Positions 1 through 7,624 of a stretch of 64,000 nucleotides of DNA are shown in pieces. Position numbers and translations under genes: made by a program. Source of the stretch: Bryobacterales bacterium (GTDB lineage Bacteria; Acidobacteriota; Terriglobia; Bryobacterales; Bryobacteraceae); NCBI GenBank assembly GCA_020851555.1, contig JADZCM010000041.1:1-64000 (forward strand). The letters are read 5' to 3'. The notes under the pieces are model-generated. The model saw only the letters and a list, made by a program, of their open reading frames with translations, did not search any database and was not told the origin of the DNA. Numbering within the stretch: the stretch's first letter is position 1; every line of letters begins with the position of its first letter.

Positions 1-64
1 TCCAGGTGTCCAAAGTACGCCTCTGTTCCGCGCTTAACGCCAAGGGCTCGGCCACGCTCCACAT
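1..64 (-). CDS. N-terminus of probable IS630-family transposase (partial, runs off left edge)
   Basis: Reading the minus strand from an ATG at 64, the first 21 codons encode MWSVAEPLALSAEQRRTLDT followed by W. A short leader, then a 'L-x-x-E-x-R-x-x-L-x-x-W' pattern, is how many IS630/Tc1-like transposases begin, just ahead of their helix-turn-helix. The frame stays open to the window edge, and a good promoter sits just upstream at 74-102. With only 21 residues the family call is tentative; another helix-turn-helix protein would look similar. It fits the accessory, repeat-bearing character of the first 5 kb. Confidence 0.4.
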   Translation of the reverse strand, partial: MWSVAEPLALSAEQRRTLDTW

Positions 65-73
65 GGTACATCC

Positions 74-102
74 AGTATGCGGGCAGATCGGCGCATTGTC
101 AA
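74..102 (-). promoter_or_regulatory. Promoter for the left-edge transposase-like gene
   Basis: On the minus strand a perfect TTGACA (102-97) is followed by a 17-bp spacer and CATACT (79-74). The ATG at 64 is only 9 nt beyond the -10 hexamer, so the transcript would have almost no leader. Confidence 0.5.
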
Positions 103-170
103 GTTATTTGTGAGACACAACACTAGACTCTCTATCGCAGCGCACATCACGCCGCTGTCTATGGGCAGCG

Positions 171-647
171 GTGGCGCTTGCCGGCGTTCTCGCGCTGCCG
201 GGATATCCGCAGGCCGTCATTACGCCGCCGCCGGGCGACCTTGAGGTGTTCTACGCATATCTGCGGCAGGTCCACCTCGTCGTAGAGCAATCGAGACAGC
301 AGACCCAGGGCGCCCCGGAGAAGCCGGCGGCGCCGGAGAGGAGCGCCGCCGCGAGGCTTGGCATCGAACTCGATGATCTGCCCGCCATCGGCAAGGCATA
401 CCAGCGGGTCACTGCGATGCTGGAGCAAGTGGATGCTGAAGGCCGGGCCTATGCCGAGGAGACGGTTCGCCTGAGGAAGCGGCCGATTGCGGCCACGGTT
501 CGGGGTTTTAGCGCGCGCCGCTACCACCTCGTGGAGCAGGCGCGGACAGAACTGCGCCGCGACCTTGGAGCAGCGGCTTGGCGACGGGTGGAATCCGTCA
601 TTGATGGTGAATTTCGCATGCGCATCCAGAGGAGAGCATTCCGATGA
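171..647 (+). CDS. Hypothetical exported protein
   Basis: A 158-residue protein that I do not recognise. It begins at a GTG; no ATG, GTG or TTG occurs between this codon and the in-frame stop at 111. The first ~20 residues are hydrophobic (ALAGVLALPGYPQA) and resemble the core and cleavage region of a signal peptide with a very short n-region. The rest is mostly charged helix (QSRQQTQ, EEKPAAPER, EQVDAEGRAYAEETVRLRKR), ending in a basic tail. A TAGACT hexamer at 124-129 could be its -10. Its stop codon overlaps the start of the next small ORF by 4 nt (ATGA), so the two are probably translationally coupled. Confidence 0.6.
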   Translation: MALAGVLALPGYPQAVITPPPGDLEVFYAYLRQVHLVVEQSRQQTQGAPEKPAAPERSAAARLGIELDDLPAIGKAYQRVTAMLEQVDAEGRAYAEETVRLRKRPIAATVRGFSARRYHLVEQARTELRRDLGAAAWRRVESVIDGEFRMRIQRRAFR

Positions 648-742
648 CCAGGGATAAGAACGCCCGGCGCTTTCCAGGCACAATGTTCCTTGCGGCGGCC
701 ATGTGCATGCTGGGCGCCGTATCTCCGCTCCCAGCTCAATAG
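644..742 (+). CDS. 32-residue ORF encoding little more than a signal peptide
   Basis: An ATG overlapping the previous stop (ATGA, 644-647) opens a 32-codon ORF: a basic start (MTRDKNARRF), a hydrophobic core (MFLAAAMCMLGAVSP), then LPAQ and a stop exactly where a signal-peptidase I site would be expected. There is no mature part. It is either the stub of an exported protein that has lost its body, or a real micropeptide. The Shine-Dalgarno of the next gene (AGGGGGAG, 741-748) begins immediately at its stop, which suggests coupling of three ORFs. Confidence 0.4.
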   Translation: MTRDKNARRFPGTMFLAAAMCMLGAVSPLPAQ

Positions 743-758
743 GGGGAGTACATAAGCC

Positions 759-1925
759 ATGCCATATGCGAGATGGATATCAATCGGCTGTGCGGTCGCG
801 TGTGCAGTTCTCCACGGAACCCTATGGGCTGGACTGTCGGCGCCATTGCCTGTCGGGACGGTAGTGCGGCGGGCAGATGTGGTAGCACTCGCCGCCCTTG
901 AGAACGTGGCCGTTGAATCCAAGACGGCCGTTCGTGTTCAGTTGCGAATCAGCCGGGCAATAAAGGGTCAGGCGGCCCCGCCAACTCTTACAGCTACGCT
1001 CGTTCTTTCCCCCCAGATGGCAGCCCGTGAACTGCGCGAGCAGGACCTCATGCCAAAGACACGCGCGGAAGCGATAGGCTTGTGGTTTCTGAGCGAGAAA
1101 GAGGGTGCCTTCCAGGTGCTGCCGCTGGCAAGCGGCAACTTCATCATTTGGGATGAGGTCTTCTTGCCCCTCCCCATTTACGATCTCCGGGACCCGGCGG
1201 CCGTGATTCCGGGCCTTACTCCACTGGGCGATGGCGTCCGGCAGACCGTTCTGGCAGCACTTGTAGAATCATTCCTATCCTCGCCGAGCCCACGGGGTAC
1301 CCTGAGAGCCATCGTGACTGTGAGCTTGAACCAGGAAGACCGTCAAGACTCACTGGCCGCGGCCGATGTCCTGATCGCCTCCGCCTCGCCCGAGCACCAG
1401 ATTCTCGGGCTGGAGGCGGCGCTGCGGCTGGGCTCGGACGAAGTGCTCCCGCTGCTGGCGCGGAAGGTGGAAGCGCTGCGGCCGCACCGGATGTTCCCGG
1501 GTGTCCTGTTCGCCCTAGGCACGGAGTACAAGCCGAACGGCGAAGCCTCCGTCGCGCCTCTGCTGCAACTTACCTCGATGCACCTGGGGACCGCGGATTT
1601 CGACGCGGCCGTGGCGTCCGCGCTCCGGAAGATCGGGACCAGGGCCATCGTGCCGGCCATGGTTGAGTTGCTGGACAGCCCGGACCAGACAGCCCAACTC
1701 CACGCCGCACATTTTCTGAGTGAATACGCGCTGTTCGCCGACGCAAACGGCGATCTCAGCCCGATCAAACCAGGGGGAGGGCGTCCGGTGGGCCCTTGGG
1801 GGACGGACGCGACACAGGCGAACATGCCCAGCCGGGATTCCACCAGGACACCGCAGGAATACGCGGCCTTCTGGAAAGCATGGTGGGCGGAGAACAAGGC
1901 CAGGCTCGGCTTCACGGGGCCTTGA
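759..1925 (+). CDS. Exported HEAT-repeat-like protein (copy A)
   Basis: 388 residues. A signal peptide occupies about residues 1-25 (hydrophobic AVACAVLHGTLWAGL). The N-terminal half (about 30-180) is a beta-rich domain containing the phrase LWFLSEKEGAFQVLP. The second half has helical pairs of HEAT type, for example IGTRAIVPAMVELLDSPDQ near residue 290. It ends in a Trp-rich motif, FWKAWWAENK. The start is supported by AGGGGGAG about 10 nt upstream. The gene at 3562-4683 shares the same architecture and the same C-terminal WW motif but is strongly diverged. HEAT repeats usually mediate protein-protein contacts; the specific role is unknown. Confidence 0.7.
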   Translation: MPYARWISIGCAVACAVLHGTLWAGLSAPLPVGTVVRRADVVALAALENVAVESKTAVRVQLRISRAIKGQAAPPTLTATLVLSPQMAARELREQDLMPKTRAEAIGLWFLSEKEGAFQVLPLASGNFIIWDEVFLPLPIYDLRDPAAVIPGLTPLGDGVRQTVLAALVESFLSSPSPRGTLRAIVTVSLNQEDRQDSLAAADVLIASASPEHQILGLEAALRLGSDEVLPLLARKVEALRPHRMFPGVLFALGTEYKPNGEASVAPLLQLTSMHLGTADFDAAVASALRKIGTRAIVPAMVELLDSPDQTAQLHAAHFLSEYALFADANGDLSPIKPGGGRPVGPWGTDATQANMPSRDSTRTPQEYAAFWKAWWAENKARLGFTGP

Positions 1926-1949
1926 TCCCCCTCACCTCAGCGAGTTGTA

Positions 1950-2352
1950 GGAGGAGACGAACTGGAGGCGGATACTGTCGCCGGGGGATGCGGCGGATGC
2001 TCCCGGACACCCGCAGCGGCGAAACTGCTTGGCGCGATATGGACCCTGACGGGCCCGCAGTGGAAGGCACATAGCCGGGGCAGGCGTGTGGCGCCGTGCA
2101 TCGTGTTGGCCATGGACCGGTGAATCGCAGCAACGCTTGCAGCCATGGGGACATCCCTCCACCCTCCGAGCGCCGCCGCGTTGGCTCGTCGAGCCGGGTT
2201 CTCTATTTCCCGGCTGTCCCGCTTGTTCAAGAGCGAGACGGGGGTGGAGTTGGCCGCGGCAGTCCGCACCGCGCGGCTCAGGCACGCAGCGGAGATGCTG
2301 GTCTTGAGCACGGGCAGCGTCAAGCAGATCGCGGATGCCGTTGGTTTCAGGA
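1950..2352. repeat. Direct repeat copy 1 (AraC-type HTH segment)
   Basis: This 403-bp stretch matches 4835-5237 without gaps. I count about 17 differences (about 96% identity). The offset is a constant 2,885 bp. The right boundary falls exactly at the ATG of the following gene (2353). Confidence 0.9.
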
Positions 2353-2363
2353 ATGGTGCCTAA
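1950..2363 (+). pseudogene. Broken AraC-family regulator fragment
   Basis: This copy is in the same frame as the intact gene at 4808-5320. It has no start codon upstream, an in-frame TGA at 2121-2123 where the intact copy reads CGA, and loses homology after the 'AVGF' of the second helix-turn-helix, ending after three foreign codons at TAA 2361-2363. An internal ATG at 2145 could still yield a 72-residue peptide with only the first HTH (SAAALARRAGFSISRLSRLF) and part of the second. It is therefore a decayed duplicate, though a truncated DNA-binding peptide cannot be excluded. Confidence 0.8.
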
Positions 2364-3462
2364 GTCAGTGGTCCGCTATCTGGCGGCTTTCGGATTAGTT
2401 TCGGCGGTGTTCTCGCCGTGGAGTTGCCATGCCGCTGTGTCTATTCAGCTTTTTGGGCTCGATAGGGTGAGCGGCAATGAAGTCGGCTGTCTGAACTTCG
2501 CCTGGGCCGAGGGAATCGAAAGCTTCCTGTGGCGGCCGTTGGCCCGGAGCAGTTTCGGATGTGCCAGCACCACGTTCTACTCGACGACATGGGCCTACGG
2601 TCCCTGGGGTGGTGAGGCCGCGATCCAGTGGGAGAAGCAGCCGTCGCAGACCGACCCCGGAACGTACTGGGGGTGGTTCTTAGCGGCGCTCGAATACTAC
2701 TGCGGTGGCTGGCAGTACCGCGATTGGAACGACAAGGTGCTGTCCGTTCAGCGCCCTACCATTTCCGGCTTGCAAGGGGCGTGGTATTTTGGGAACGGCT
2801 TTATCCCGAACAACGGATATTACGATGCTACCCGGCTCGCTGCCGACGCCAACTACCCAGACCCGGGGACCGATCCCTACTGGATTGTGACAGCAAATGG
2901 CACCAAAGTGATGTTGACGTGTACGCATTGTACGGCTACGGACGTGCACAGCAAGGGCGACACGTACCCCTGTAGCTGTAGTTCATCTGTGAAAATCAGA
3001 GTGTCGGTTGGCGGGCAAAACAGCTTTCCGTCGGACGAGCACTGGCTAGTGATCGACACGCCATATCGGTTATCGCAGTACGGGAATGAGATGAACAACG
3101 AGGCGGCCTACGGAGACGCGGTTGGGTTTCTCTCTACTATCACGTACAGGCTCTATTCCAAGTGCTCGCAGCAGATGACCTCAGTCGGCCTGAACGAAAC
3201 ACTCGTAGGGACACATGACGATATGAGTAATAACTGGGGAGGCGATCCACCGGAGACTAACAACTGGGACGGCTTCACGAACCCTGGGAACAATACGTTC
3301 GAGGACCTCGTTGGGTTCTTGTGTTATGGCTGCAATCCCGCCCCGGAGTTTCCCGGGTACCTTCAGAGTCCACCAAAGCCCTTGTCGACAACGAAGGTTC
3401 TGCACCACCACCAGAAGTTCAGGGCCGGTTCCAATGTGACGGGCGAATGTGTGGAGGTATAG
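2353..3462 (+). CDS. Unknown secreted cysteine-rich protein, possibly with a premature stop
   Basis: 369 residues, family not recognised. I chose ATG 2353 because the next residues form a clean signal peptide (MVPKSVVRYLAAFGLVSAVF, then SPWSCHA); an ATG 18 nt upstream lies inside the repeated AraC segment. The mature part is rich in Trp, Tyr, Gly and Cys, with clustered cysteines (CTHC, CSCS, CYGC) suggesting disulphides outside the cytoplasm. The reading frame continues past the TAG at 3460-3462 for 21 sense codons (TNRQQLYVDHGRHESVVSPV, then N) to TAA 3526-3528, and that extension looks coding; the TAG may be a recent nonsense change from CAG. Upstream sequence was replaced by the repeat, so its native promoter may be lost. 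Confidence 0.65.
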   Translation: MVPKSVVRYLAAFGLVSAVFSPWSCHAAVSIQLFGLDRVSGNEVGCLNFAWAEGIESFLWRPLARSSFGCASTTFYSTTWAYGPWGGEAAIQWEKQPSQTDPGTYWGWFLAALEYYCGGWQYRDWNDKVLSVQRPTISGLQGAWYFGNGFIPNNGYYDATRLAADANYPDPGTDPYWIVTANGTKVMLTCTHCTATDVHSKGDTYPCSCSSSVKIRVSVGGQNSFPSDEHWLVIDTPYRLSQYGNEMNNEAAYGDAVGFLSTITYRLYSKCSQQMTSVGLNETLVGTHDDMSNNWGGDPPETNNWDGFTNPGNNTFEDLVGFLCYGCNPAPEFPGYLQSPPKPLSTTKVLHHHQKFRAGSNVTGECVEV

Positions 3463-3561
3463 ACAAACCGTCAGCAGTTGTACGTTGACCACGGGCGGCA
3501 CGAGAGCGTAGTCAGCCCTGTGAACTAAAGGGTGTGTAACCCCTGTGGAGGAAACAGAGAT

Positions 3562-4683
3562 ATGGGTACAGTGAAGCGCCTCGTAGGTGTAAGTGTGAGC
3601 ATGGTGATCTGCGTCGCGGGTGGCCGTGCTGCACGCACGCCCGCGATCGAGCGGCTCTTGGAGTCTTCAGACGCCGTGGTCATCGGTGAAGTCACTTACG
3701 GCACGAGTCTGAACGGAATGTATTCGTTCACCCTGGTTCCCGATCGCATTCTGAAAGGCAACCTGAAGCCGCGGGTGGCACTTCAGATCAACTACAACGC
3801 AAGAGCTATCGTGATCAAGGGTTCCACCGAGGTGAGCGGGCAGTACGGCCTGTGGTTCCTGGCGCGAGACAAGGCAGGAAGCTTCGCCCTGCGGCCGCCG
3901 AAGCAGCAGTCGCTACCACTCGAGTTCGTGTACTACGCATTGCCCAAGCAGTCACCGGCGGCAAACGAGGAGCCCGAGGAAGTGACAGTCGCAGAGCGGG
4001 TGTTCAGGGAGCTCGCCAACGCTGTTGAAGTGTCCGAGAAAGGGCAGAGGTTCAACCTTCTAGCCGACGGGATTCTGCGGTGTGTTGGCATTACCGGCAG
4101 CCGGGAAGCCCTCGAGCGATGGAGTGGCTCGTCTTCGTCTCATTTGCGCGTACTTGGGCTCACCGGGTTAATCATGTTGGAGGACCCACTGGCTCTCGAT
4201 CGTTCTCGTGATGTAATCGCTTCATTGGACGATACGTACTTGAGGAACCACTTCTTTGCGGCGATCTCCGCTTACCGCAACCCCGATCCAGTCGGCGTGA
4301 GGGCCATTGGTGAAATGGCGACCGAGGAGAGTGCGGCAAAGGACCTGCAAATTGACGGAGCCCAGGCCCTGCGCAGTATTCACACCAAGGAGGCGCTGCC
4401 CTACCTGGCGAAGTTGCTGGATTCGAAGGACCCTCACCTCCGCGGCCAGGCCGTGGCGGGGTTTACCTATTTCGTGAATAACTGGCCCATCGAGACGCAG
4501 GCAGCGGTTGTTGGTATGGCATTCACCAGACCCGTGGCAAATACGCCGTACCGGACAGTGGAGACGGAACGGCACAGCAGCATGGGCAGCTTTGAGCGGG
4601 CGGAGGACGAACAAGCTGCTGTGCAGTTCTGGAAGAACTGGTGGGCGGAGCACCAGCAAGAGCTCAGCAAGCCCGAGCCTTAG
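3562..4683 (+). CDS. Exported HEAT-repeat-like protein (copy B)
   Basis: 373 residues from the ATG at 3562, preceded by a GGAGGA-type Shine-Dalgarno; an upstream ATG at 3532 would put about 10 odd residues before the signal peptide (VKRLVGVSVSMVICVAGG). Architecture parallels copy A: an N-terminal beta-rich domain with LWFLARDKAG, then helical repeats (SREALERWSG, TKEALPYLAKLLDSKDPHLR) and a closing FWKNWWAEHQQ motif. Like copy A it is followed by an AraC-type segment, here the intact one. The HEAT proteins have diverged far more than the AraC segments, so the two parts of the module do not share one duplication date. Confidence 0.7.
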   Translation: MGTVKRLVGVSVSMVICVAGGRAARTPAIERLLESSDAVVIGEVTYGTSLNGMYSFTLVPDRILKGNLKPRVALQINYNARAIVIKGSTEVSGQYGLWFLARDKAGSFALRPPKQQSLPLEFVYYALPKQSPAANEEPEEVTVAERVFRELANAVEVSEKGQRFNLLADGILRCVGITGSREALERWSGSSSSHLRVLGLTGLIMLEDPLALDRSRDVIASLDDTYLRNHFFAAISAYRNPDPVGVRAIGEMATEESAAKDLQIDGAQALRSIHTKEALPYLAKLLDSKDPHLRGQAVAGFTYFVNNWPIETQAAVVGMAFTRPVANTPYRTVETERHSSMGSFERAEDEQAAVQFWKNWWAEHQQELSKPEP

Positions 4684-4807
4684 GAGGGCTGTCAGTGCTC
4701 TGCCAGATGCCTCTGGGCTGGCAGGGGGGCAGAACTGCGGGCGTGACCGGGCGACGTCCGCTCAGTGGCATGCACGGAGCGACAAGTAAAGGTACGGCTG
4801 GCGCAGC

Positions 4808-5320
4808 GTGGTGAACTTACTGACGTATGCTGCGGGAGGAGACAAACTGGAGGCGGATGCTTTCGCCGGGAGATGCGGCGGAGGCCCGCGGACATCCGCA
4901 GCGGCGAAACTGCTTGGCGCGATATGGACCCTGACGGGCCCGCAGTGGAAGGCACATAGCCGGGGCAGGCGTGTGGCGCCGTGCATCGTGTTGGCCATGG
5001 GCCGGCGAATCGCAGCAACGCTTGCAGCCATGGGGACATCCCTCCACCCCCCGAGCGCCGCCGCGTTGGCTCGTCGAGCCGGGCTCTCTGTTTCCCGCCT
5101 GTCCCGTTTGTTCAAGAGCGAGACGGGGGTGGAGTTGGCCGCGGCAGTCCGCACCGCGCGGCTCAGGCACGCAGCGGAGATGCTGGTCTTGAGCACGCGC
5201 AGCGTCAAGCAGATCGCCGATGCCGTTGGTTTCCGGAGCACGAGCCATTTCATCGCCCGATTCAGGCGCGAGTTCGGAACCACGCCGCGGCAGTACAGGA
5301 GGAAGGCGGCCAGACCCTGA
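4808..5320 (+). CDS. AraC-family HTH transcriptional regulator without sensor domain
   Basis: 170 residues from a GTG at 4808. The C-terminal ~95 residues carry the paired helix-turn-helix of AraC proteins: the first is SAAALARRAGLSVSRLSRLF, the second SVKQIADAVGFRSTSHFIAR, ending in the typical FRREFGTTPRQYRR. The N-terminal ~75 residues do not resemble the usual cupin or periplasmic sensor, so the protein may be a DNA-binding remnant or may respond to a partner. It is the intact version of the broken copy at 1950-2363. Codons before about 4835 have no counterpart there, so the exact start is uncertain. Confidence 0.7.
   Translation: MVNLLTYAAGGDKLEADAFAGRCGGGPRTSAAAKLLGAIWTLTGPQWKAHSRGRRVAPCIVLAMGRRIAATLAAMGTSLHPPSAAALARRAGLSVSRLSRLFKSETGVELAAAVRTARLRHAAEMLVLSTRSVKQIADAVGFRSTSHFIARFRREFGTTPRQYRRKAARP
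4835..5237. repeat. Direct repeat copy 2 (inside AraC gene)
   Basis: Partner of 1950-2352; see that entry. This copy keeps an open frame and continues into the rest of the second helix-turn-helix. Confidence 0.9.
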
Positions 5321-5448
5321 CGGGCGGAACATCCGAGCGGGCCTTGGTGTCTGAATAGCAGGAAACCGGCATTATCCGGCGGCAAAGTACAGTACAGCCC
5401 GCCTGGACCGGCTCGCTGCCGGCCGCCCCCCTGGACGCTACACTGGGA

Positions 5449-5454
5449 CCTGAG
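5449..5454 (+). promoter_or_regulatory. -10-like hexamer upstream of thiL
   Basis: TACACT lies 17 nt before the thiL ATG, in the form (TAnACT) that recurs ahead of several genes in this window. No convincing -35 is visible. Confidence 0.3.
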
Positions 5455-5471
5455 AGCGCCGCCGGCAACGC

Positions 5472-6386
5472 ATGGACGAACTCAGACTGCTGGAAATCAT
5501 CCGGAGTTGCGCGCCCGCACTCCACCCGCCAGGGCTGGTGACGGGCATCGGAGACGACTGCGCCATCTTCCGGCCGCGCGGCGGGACCGAGGACTGGCTG
5601 CTTACCACCGACATGGTGCTGGAGGACCGCCACTTCCGCCGGACTACGCATCCCGCCTCGGCCGTCGGATACAGGGTCCTGGCCAGAGGCCTGAGCGACA
5701 TCGCCGCCATGGGCGCCGAGCCGCGCTTCTGCCTGCTCTCGCTGGCCCTGGCGGAATGGGCCGGCGGGCGGTGGATCCGGCAGTTCTTCGGCGGGTTCTA
5801 CAGGCTTGCGGCCGAGACCGGGACGGCCCTGGTCGGCGGTGACCTGGCGCGGGCCGACAAAGTCGGCTGCGACATCGTCGCCATCGGCGCGGTTCCCCGC
5901 GGCAAGGCGCTGCGGCGCGACACCGCGCGCCCGGGTGACGGGATCTACGTCTCGGGGAAACTGGGAGGTTCGGCGCTGGGCCTGCGCCTCATGCGCGGCC
6001 GCGCCTGGCAGGTCCATCTGCGCCCGCGGCCCCGGCTCGAGTTGGGCCGTTTCCTGCGCGAGTCGCTCCGGGCCACGGCCGCCATGGACCTGAGCGACGG
6101 GCTCTCGCTGGACCTCTACAGAATGTGCCTTGCCTCGGGGCTCTCGGCCGAACTGGACCGGGAACCGCCCGTGTTTCCGGGCGCCAGCATCGAAGACGCA
6201 CTTCACGGGGGAGAGGATTACGAGTTGCTCTTCACCCTCCCGCCCCGCGCCCGTCCCCCCGCGCAGTTCGACGGCCTCCCGTTGACGCGCATCGGGACGG
6301 TGCGGGAAGGGAAGCCCGGCCTCGTCCGCTACCTGGGGCGCCGCCTGGAACGCGGCGGCTGGGATCACTTCCGGCAGCGCCGGTGA
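5472..6386 (+). CDS. thiL: Thiamine-monophosphate kinase
   Basis: 304 residues, normal length for ThiL. The enzyme phosphorylates thiamine monophosphate to thiamine diphosphate with ATP in the cytoplasm. The AIRS/PurM-fold signature is clear: GIGDDCAIF (residues 25-33), TTDMVLEDRHF for Mg-nucleotide binding, GLSDIAAMGAEPR, LVGGDLARADK, and later MDLSDGLSLDLYR and GGEDYELLFTLP. It stands alone between the AraC gene and a convergent dehydratase-like gene whose stop lies 10 bp away. No thiamine biosynthesis partner is adjacent, and I see no TPP riboswitch. Confidence 0.95.
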   Translation: MDELRLLEIIRSCAPALHPPGLVTGIGDDCAIFRPRGGTEDWLLTTDMVLEDRHFRRTTHPASAVGYRVLARGLSDIAAMGAEPRFCLLSLALAEWAGGRWIRQFFGGFYRLAAETGTALVGGDLARADKVGCDIVAIGAVPRGKALRRDTARPGDGIYVSGKLGGSALGLRLMRGRAWQVHLRPRPRLELGRFLRESLRATAAMDLSDGLSLDLYRMCLASGLSAELDREPPVFPGASIEDALHGGEDYELLFTLPPRARPPAQFDGLPLTRIGTVREGKPGLVRYLGRRLERGGWDHFRQRR

Positions 6387-6396
6387 GGAAGTCCGG

Positions 6397-7488
6397 CTAC
6401 TCGTAGGCGATGTTGAGCGCCTGCATCAATCCCTTCGCATACCCCAGGGCGTGGATGTGCCCGAGCATGTCATAGCCGGAGCTGCCCTTCTGGCCTTCTC
6501 CCTCCATCGCCGGCGCATGGTCGGTACGCAACGGGCCTACGAACCCGCCCCGGACGAAGCACTGAAGCATCCGGGCCATGTCGGTCGGGCCGTCGTCATG
6601 GAAGGTCTCATGGTAGCGGGTGTCCGCCGTCCCCTCCACATCCCTGAAATGAATGAACTGGACCTTATTGCGCTCGCTGAATTCGGTGGCGACGGAGTAG
6701 ATGCTCTCGCCCGGAGCATACCGCATCGACCGGAAGTTGCCCATGCAGAACGAGACGCCGTTGTACGGGCTGTCGGCTATGGCAAACAGCCGGCGATAGG
6801 CTGCCGGGTTGATCATGATCTGCGCGGAGCCGAGATACGGAGACACGGAGGGATCGTTGGGATGATATCCCATCCTCACCTTCGCCTTCTCGCAAACGGG
6901 CGTGATCCGCTCTATCAACCACGTCAGAGCCTCCCAAAGTTGATCTTCCGTGTAAATCTCCGGCGCTGGAGGCAGCTTCTTGGATGCCTCGTAGTCATGT
7001 TCCGTGGTAAGTGCGCCGCCACGGAGTTGAAGCTTGTTGTTAGTTCTACGGCCTCCCTGTCCGAGGTTGTAACAGAGCACCGGAATTCCGACCTTGCCCA
7101 TGGCCTCGACATAGGCAATCCAGTTCTTCAGCTCCTTATCCCGGCCGGGGGACCCGCGCTTGATGTTTTCAGCGGCCACGGGCGTCATGACTTCGTAGAC
7201 GTTGACGGTGAAGCCGGCCGCAGCCCAATCCTCTTTGTGCTTCCGCATGGCCGCCTCATACTGATCTGGGCCAATGTCTCTCAGGGAGGGATTGGACACG
7301 GCGTGCGTCACTCCCATCTGGAGGCAGAGCTTCAGCCGTTCCGGCTGGTTCAAGCTGAGCACGTGTGTCAGCACGATCTTGCCCTGCTTCATCGCACGCG
7401 CTTCCTTCGGCAGGGACAGCGCCCCGCCGGCGGCCGCGGCGACGGCCGCGCTGCTGCCGATCCATGAGCGGCGTGTCATCTGTGCCAT
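6397..7488 (-). CDS. Mannonate dehydratase-like TIM-barrel protein with Tat-type signal
   Basis: 363 residues. I chose the ATG at 7488 because it has an AGGAG Shine-Dalgarno and yields a twin-arginine leader (MTRRSWIGSSAAVAAAAGG). The mature part resembles UxuA-type mannonate dehydratases, which remove water from D-mannonate to give 2-keto-3-deoxygluconate. Supporting stretches are RMGYHPNDPSV, GVSFCMGNFRSM, VQFIHFRDVEGT, YHETFHDDGPTDM and GPLRTDHAPAMEGEG, the last three carrying the metal-binding His, Cys and Asp residues of that family. An exported version is unusual; a related sugar isomerase activity is possible. It is monocistronic and convergent with thiL. Confidence 0.75.
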   Translation of the reverse strand: MAQMTRRSWIGSSAAVAAAAGGALSLPKEARAMKQGKIVLTHVLSLNQPERLKLCLQMGVTHAVSNPSLRDIGPDQYEAAMRKHKEDWAAAGFTVNVYEVMTPVAAENIKRGSPGRDKELKNWIAYVEAMGKVGIPVLCYNLGQGGRRTNNKLQLRGGALTTEHDYEASKKLPPAPEIYTEDQLWEALTWLIERITPVCEKAKVRMGYHPNDPSVSPYLGSAQIMINPAAYRRLFAIADSPYNGVSFCMGNFRSMRYAPGESIYSVATEFSERNKVQFIHFRDVEGTADTRYHETFHDDGPTDMARMLQCFVRGGFVGPLRTDHAPAMEGEGQKGSSGYDMLGHIHALGYAKGLMQALNIAYE

Positions 7489-7624
7489 CTGTGTAGACTC
7501 CTTTCGGGCTAGTTGCAGGTCAAGGTTACCAAAGACCGTCCCGGGAATGCCAGCGTAACAAAGAGCTTGCCGAACAGGCTTCAAAGCTTGCCCGGCGGGT
7601 TTTCACCGCTTCCTGGAGCCGGTT

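Noticed and set aside
5449-5471. TPP riboswitch before thiL
   Set aside because: Only an ACCTGAGAG-like string is present. The second conserved arm and the pairing partners of a THI element are not found within the 150-bp leader.
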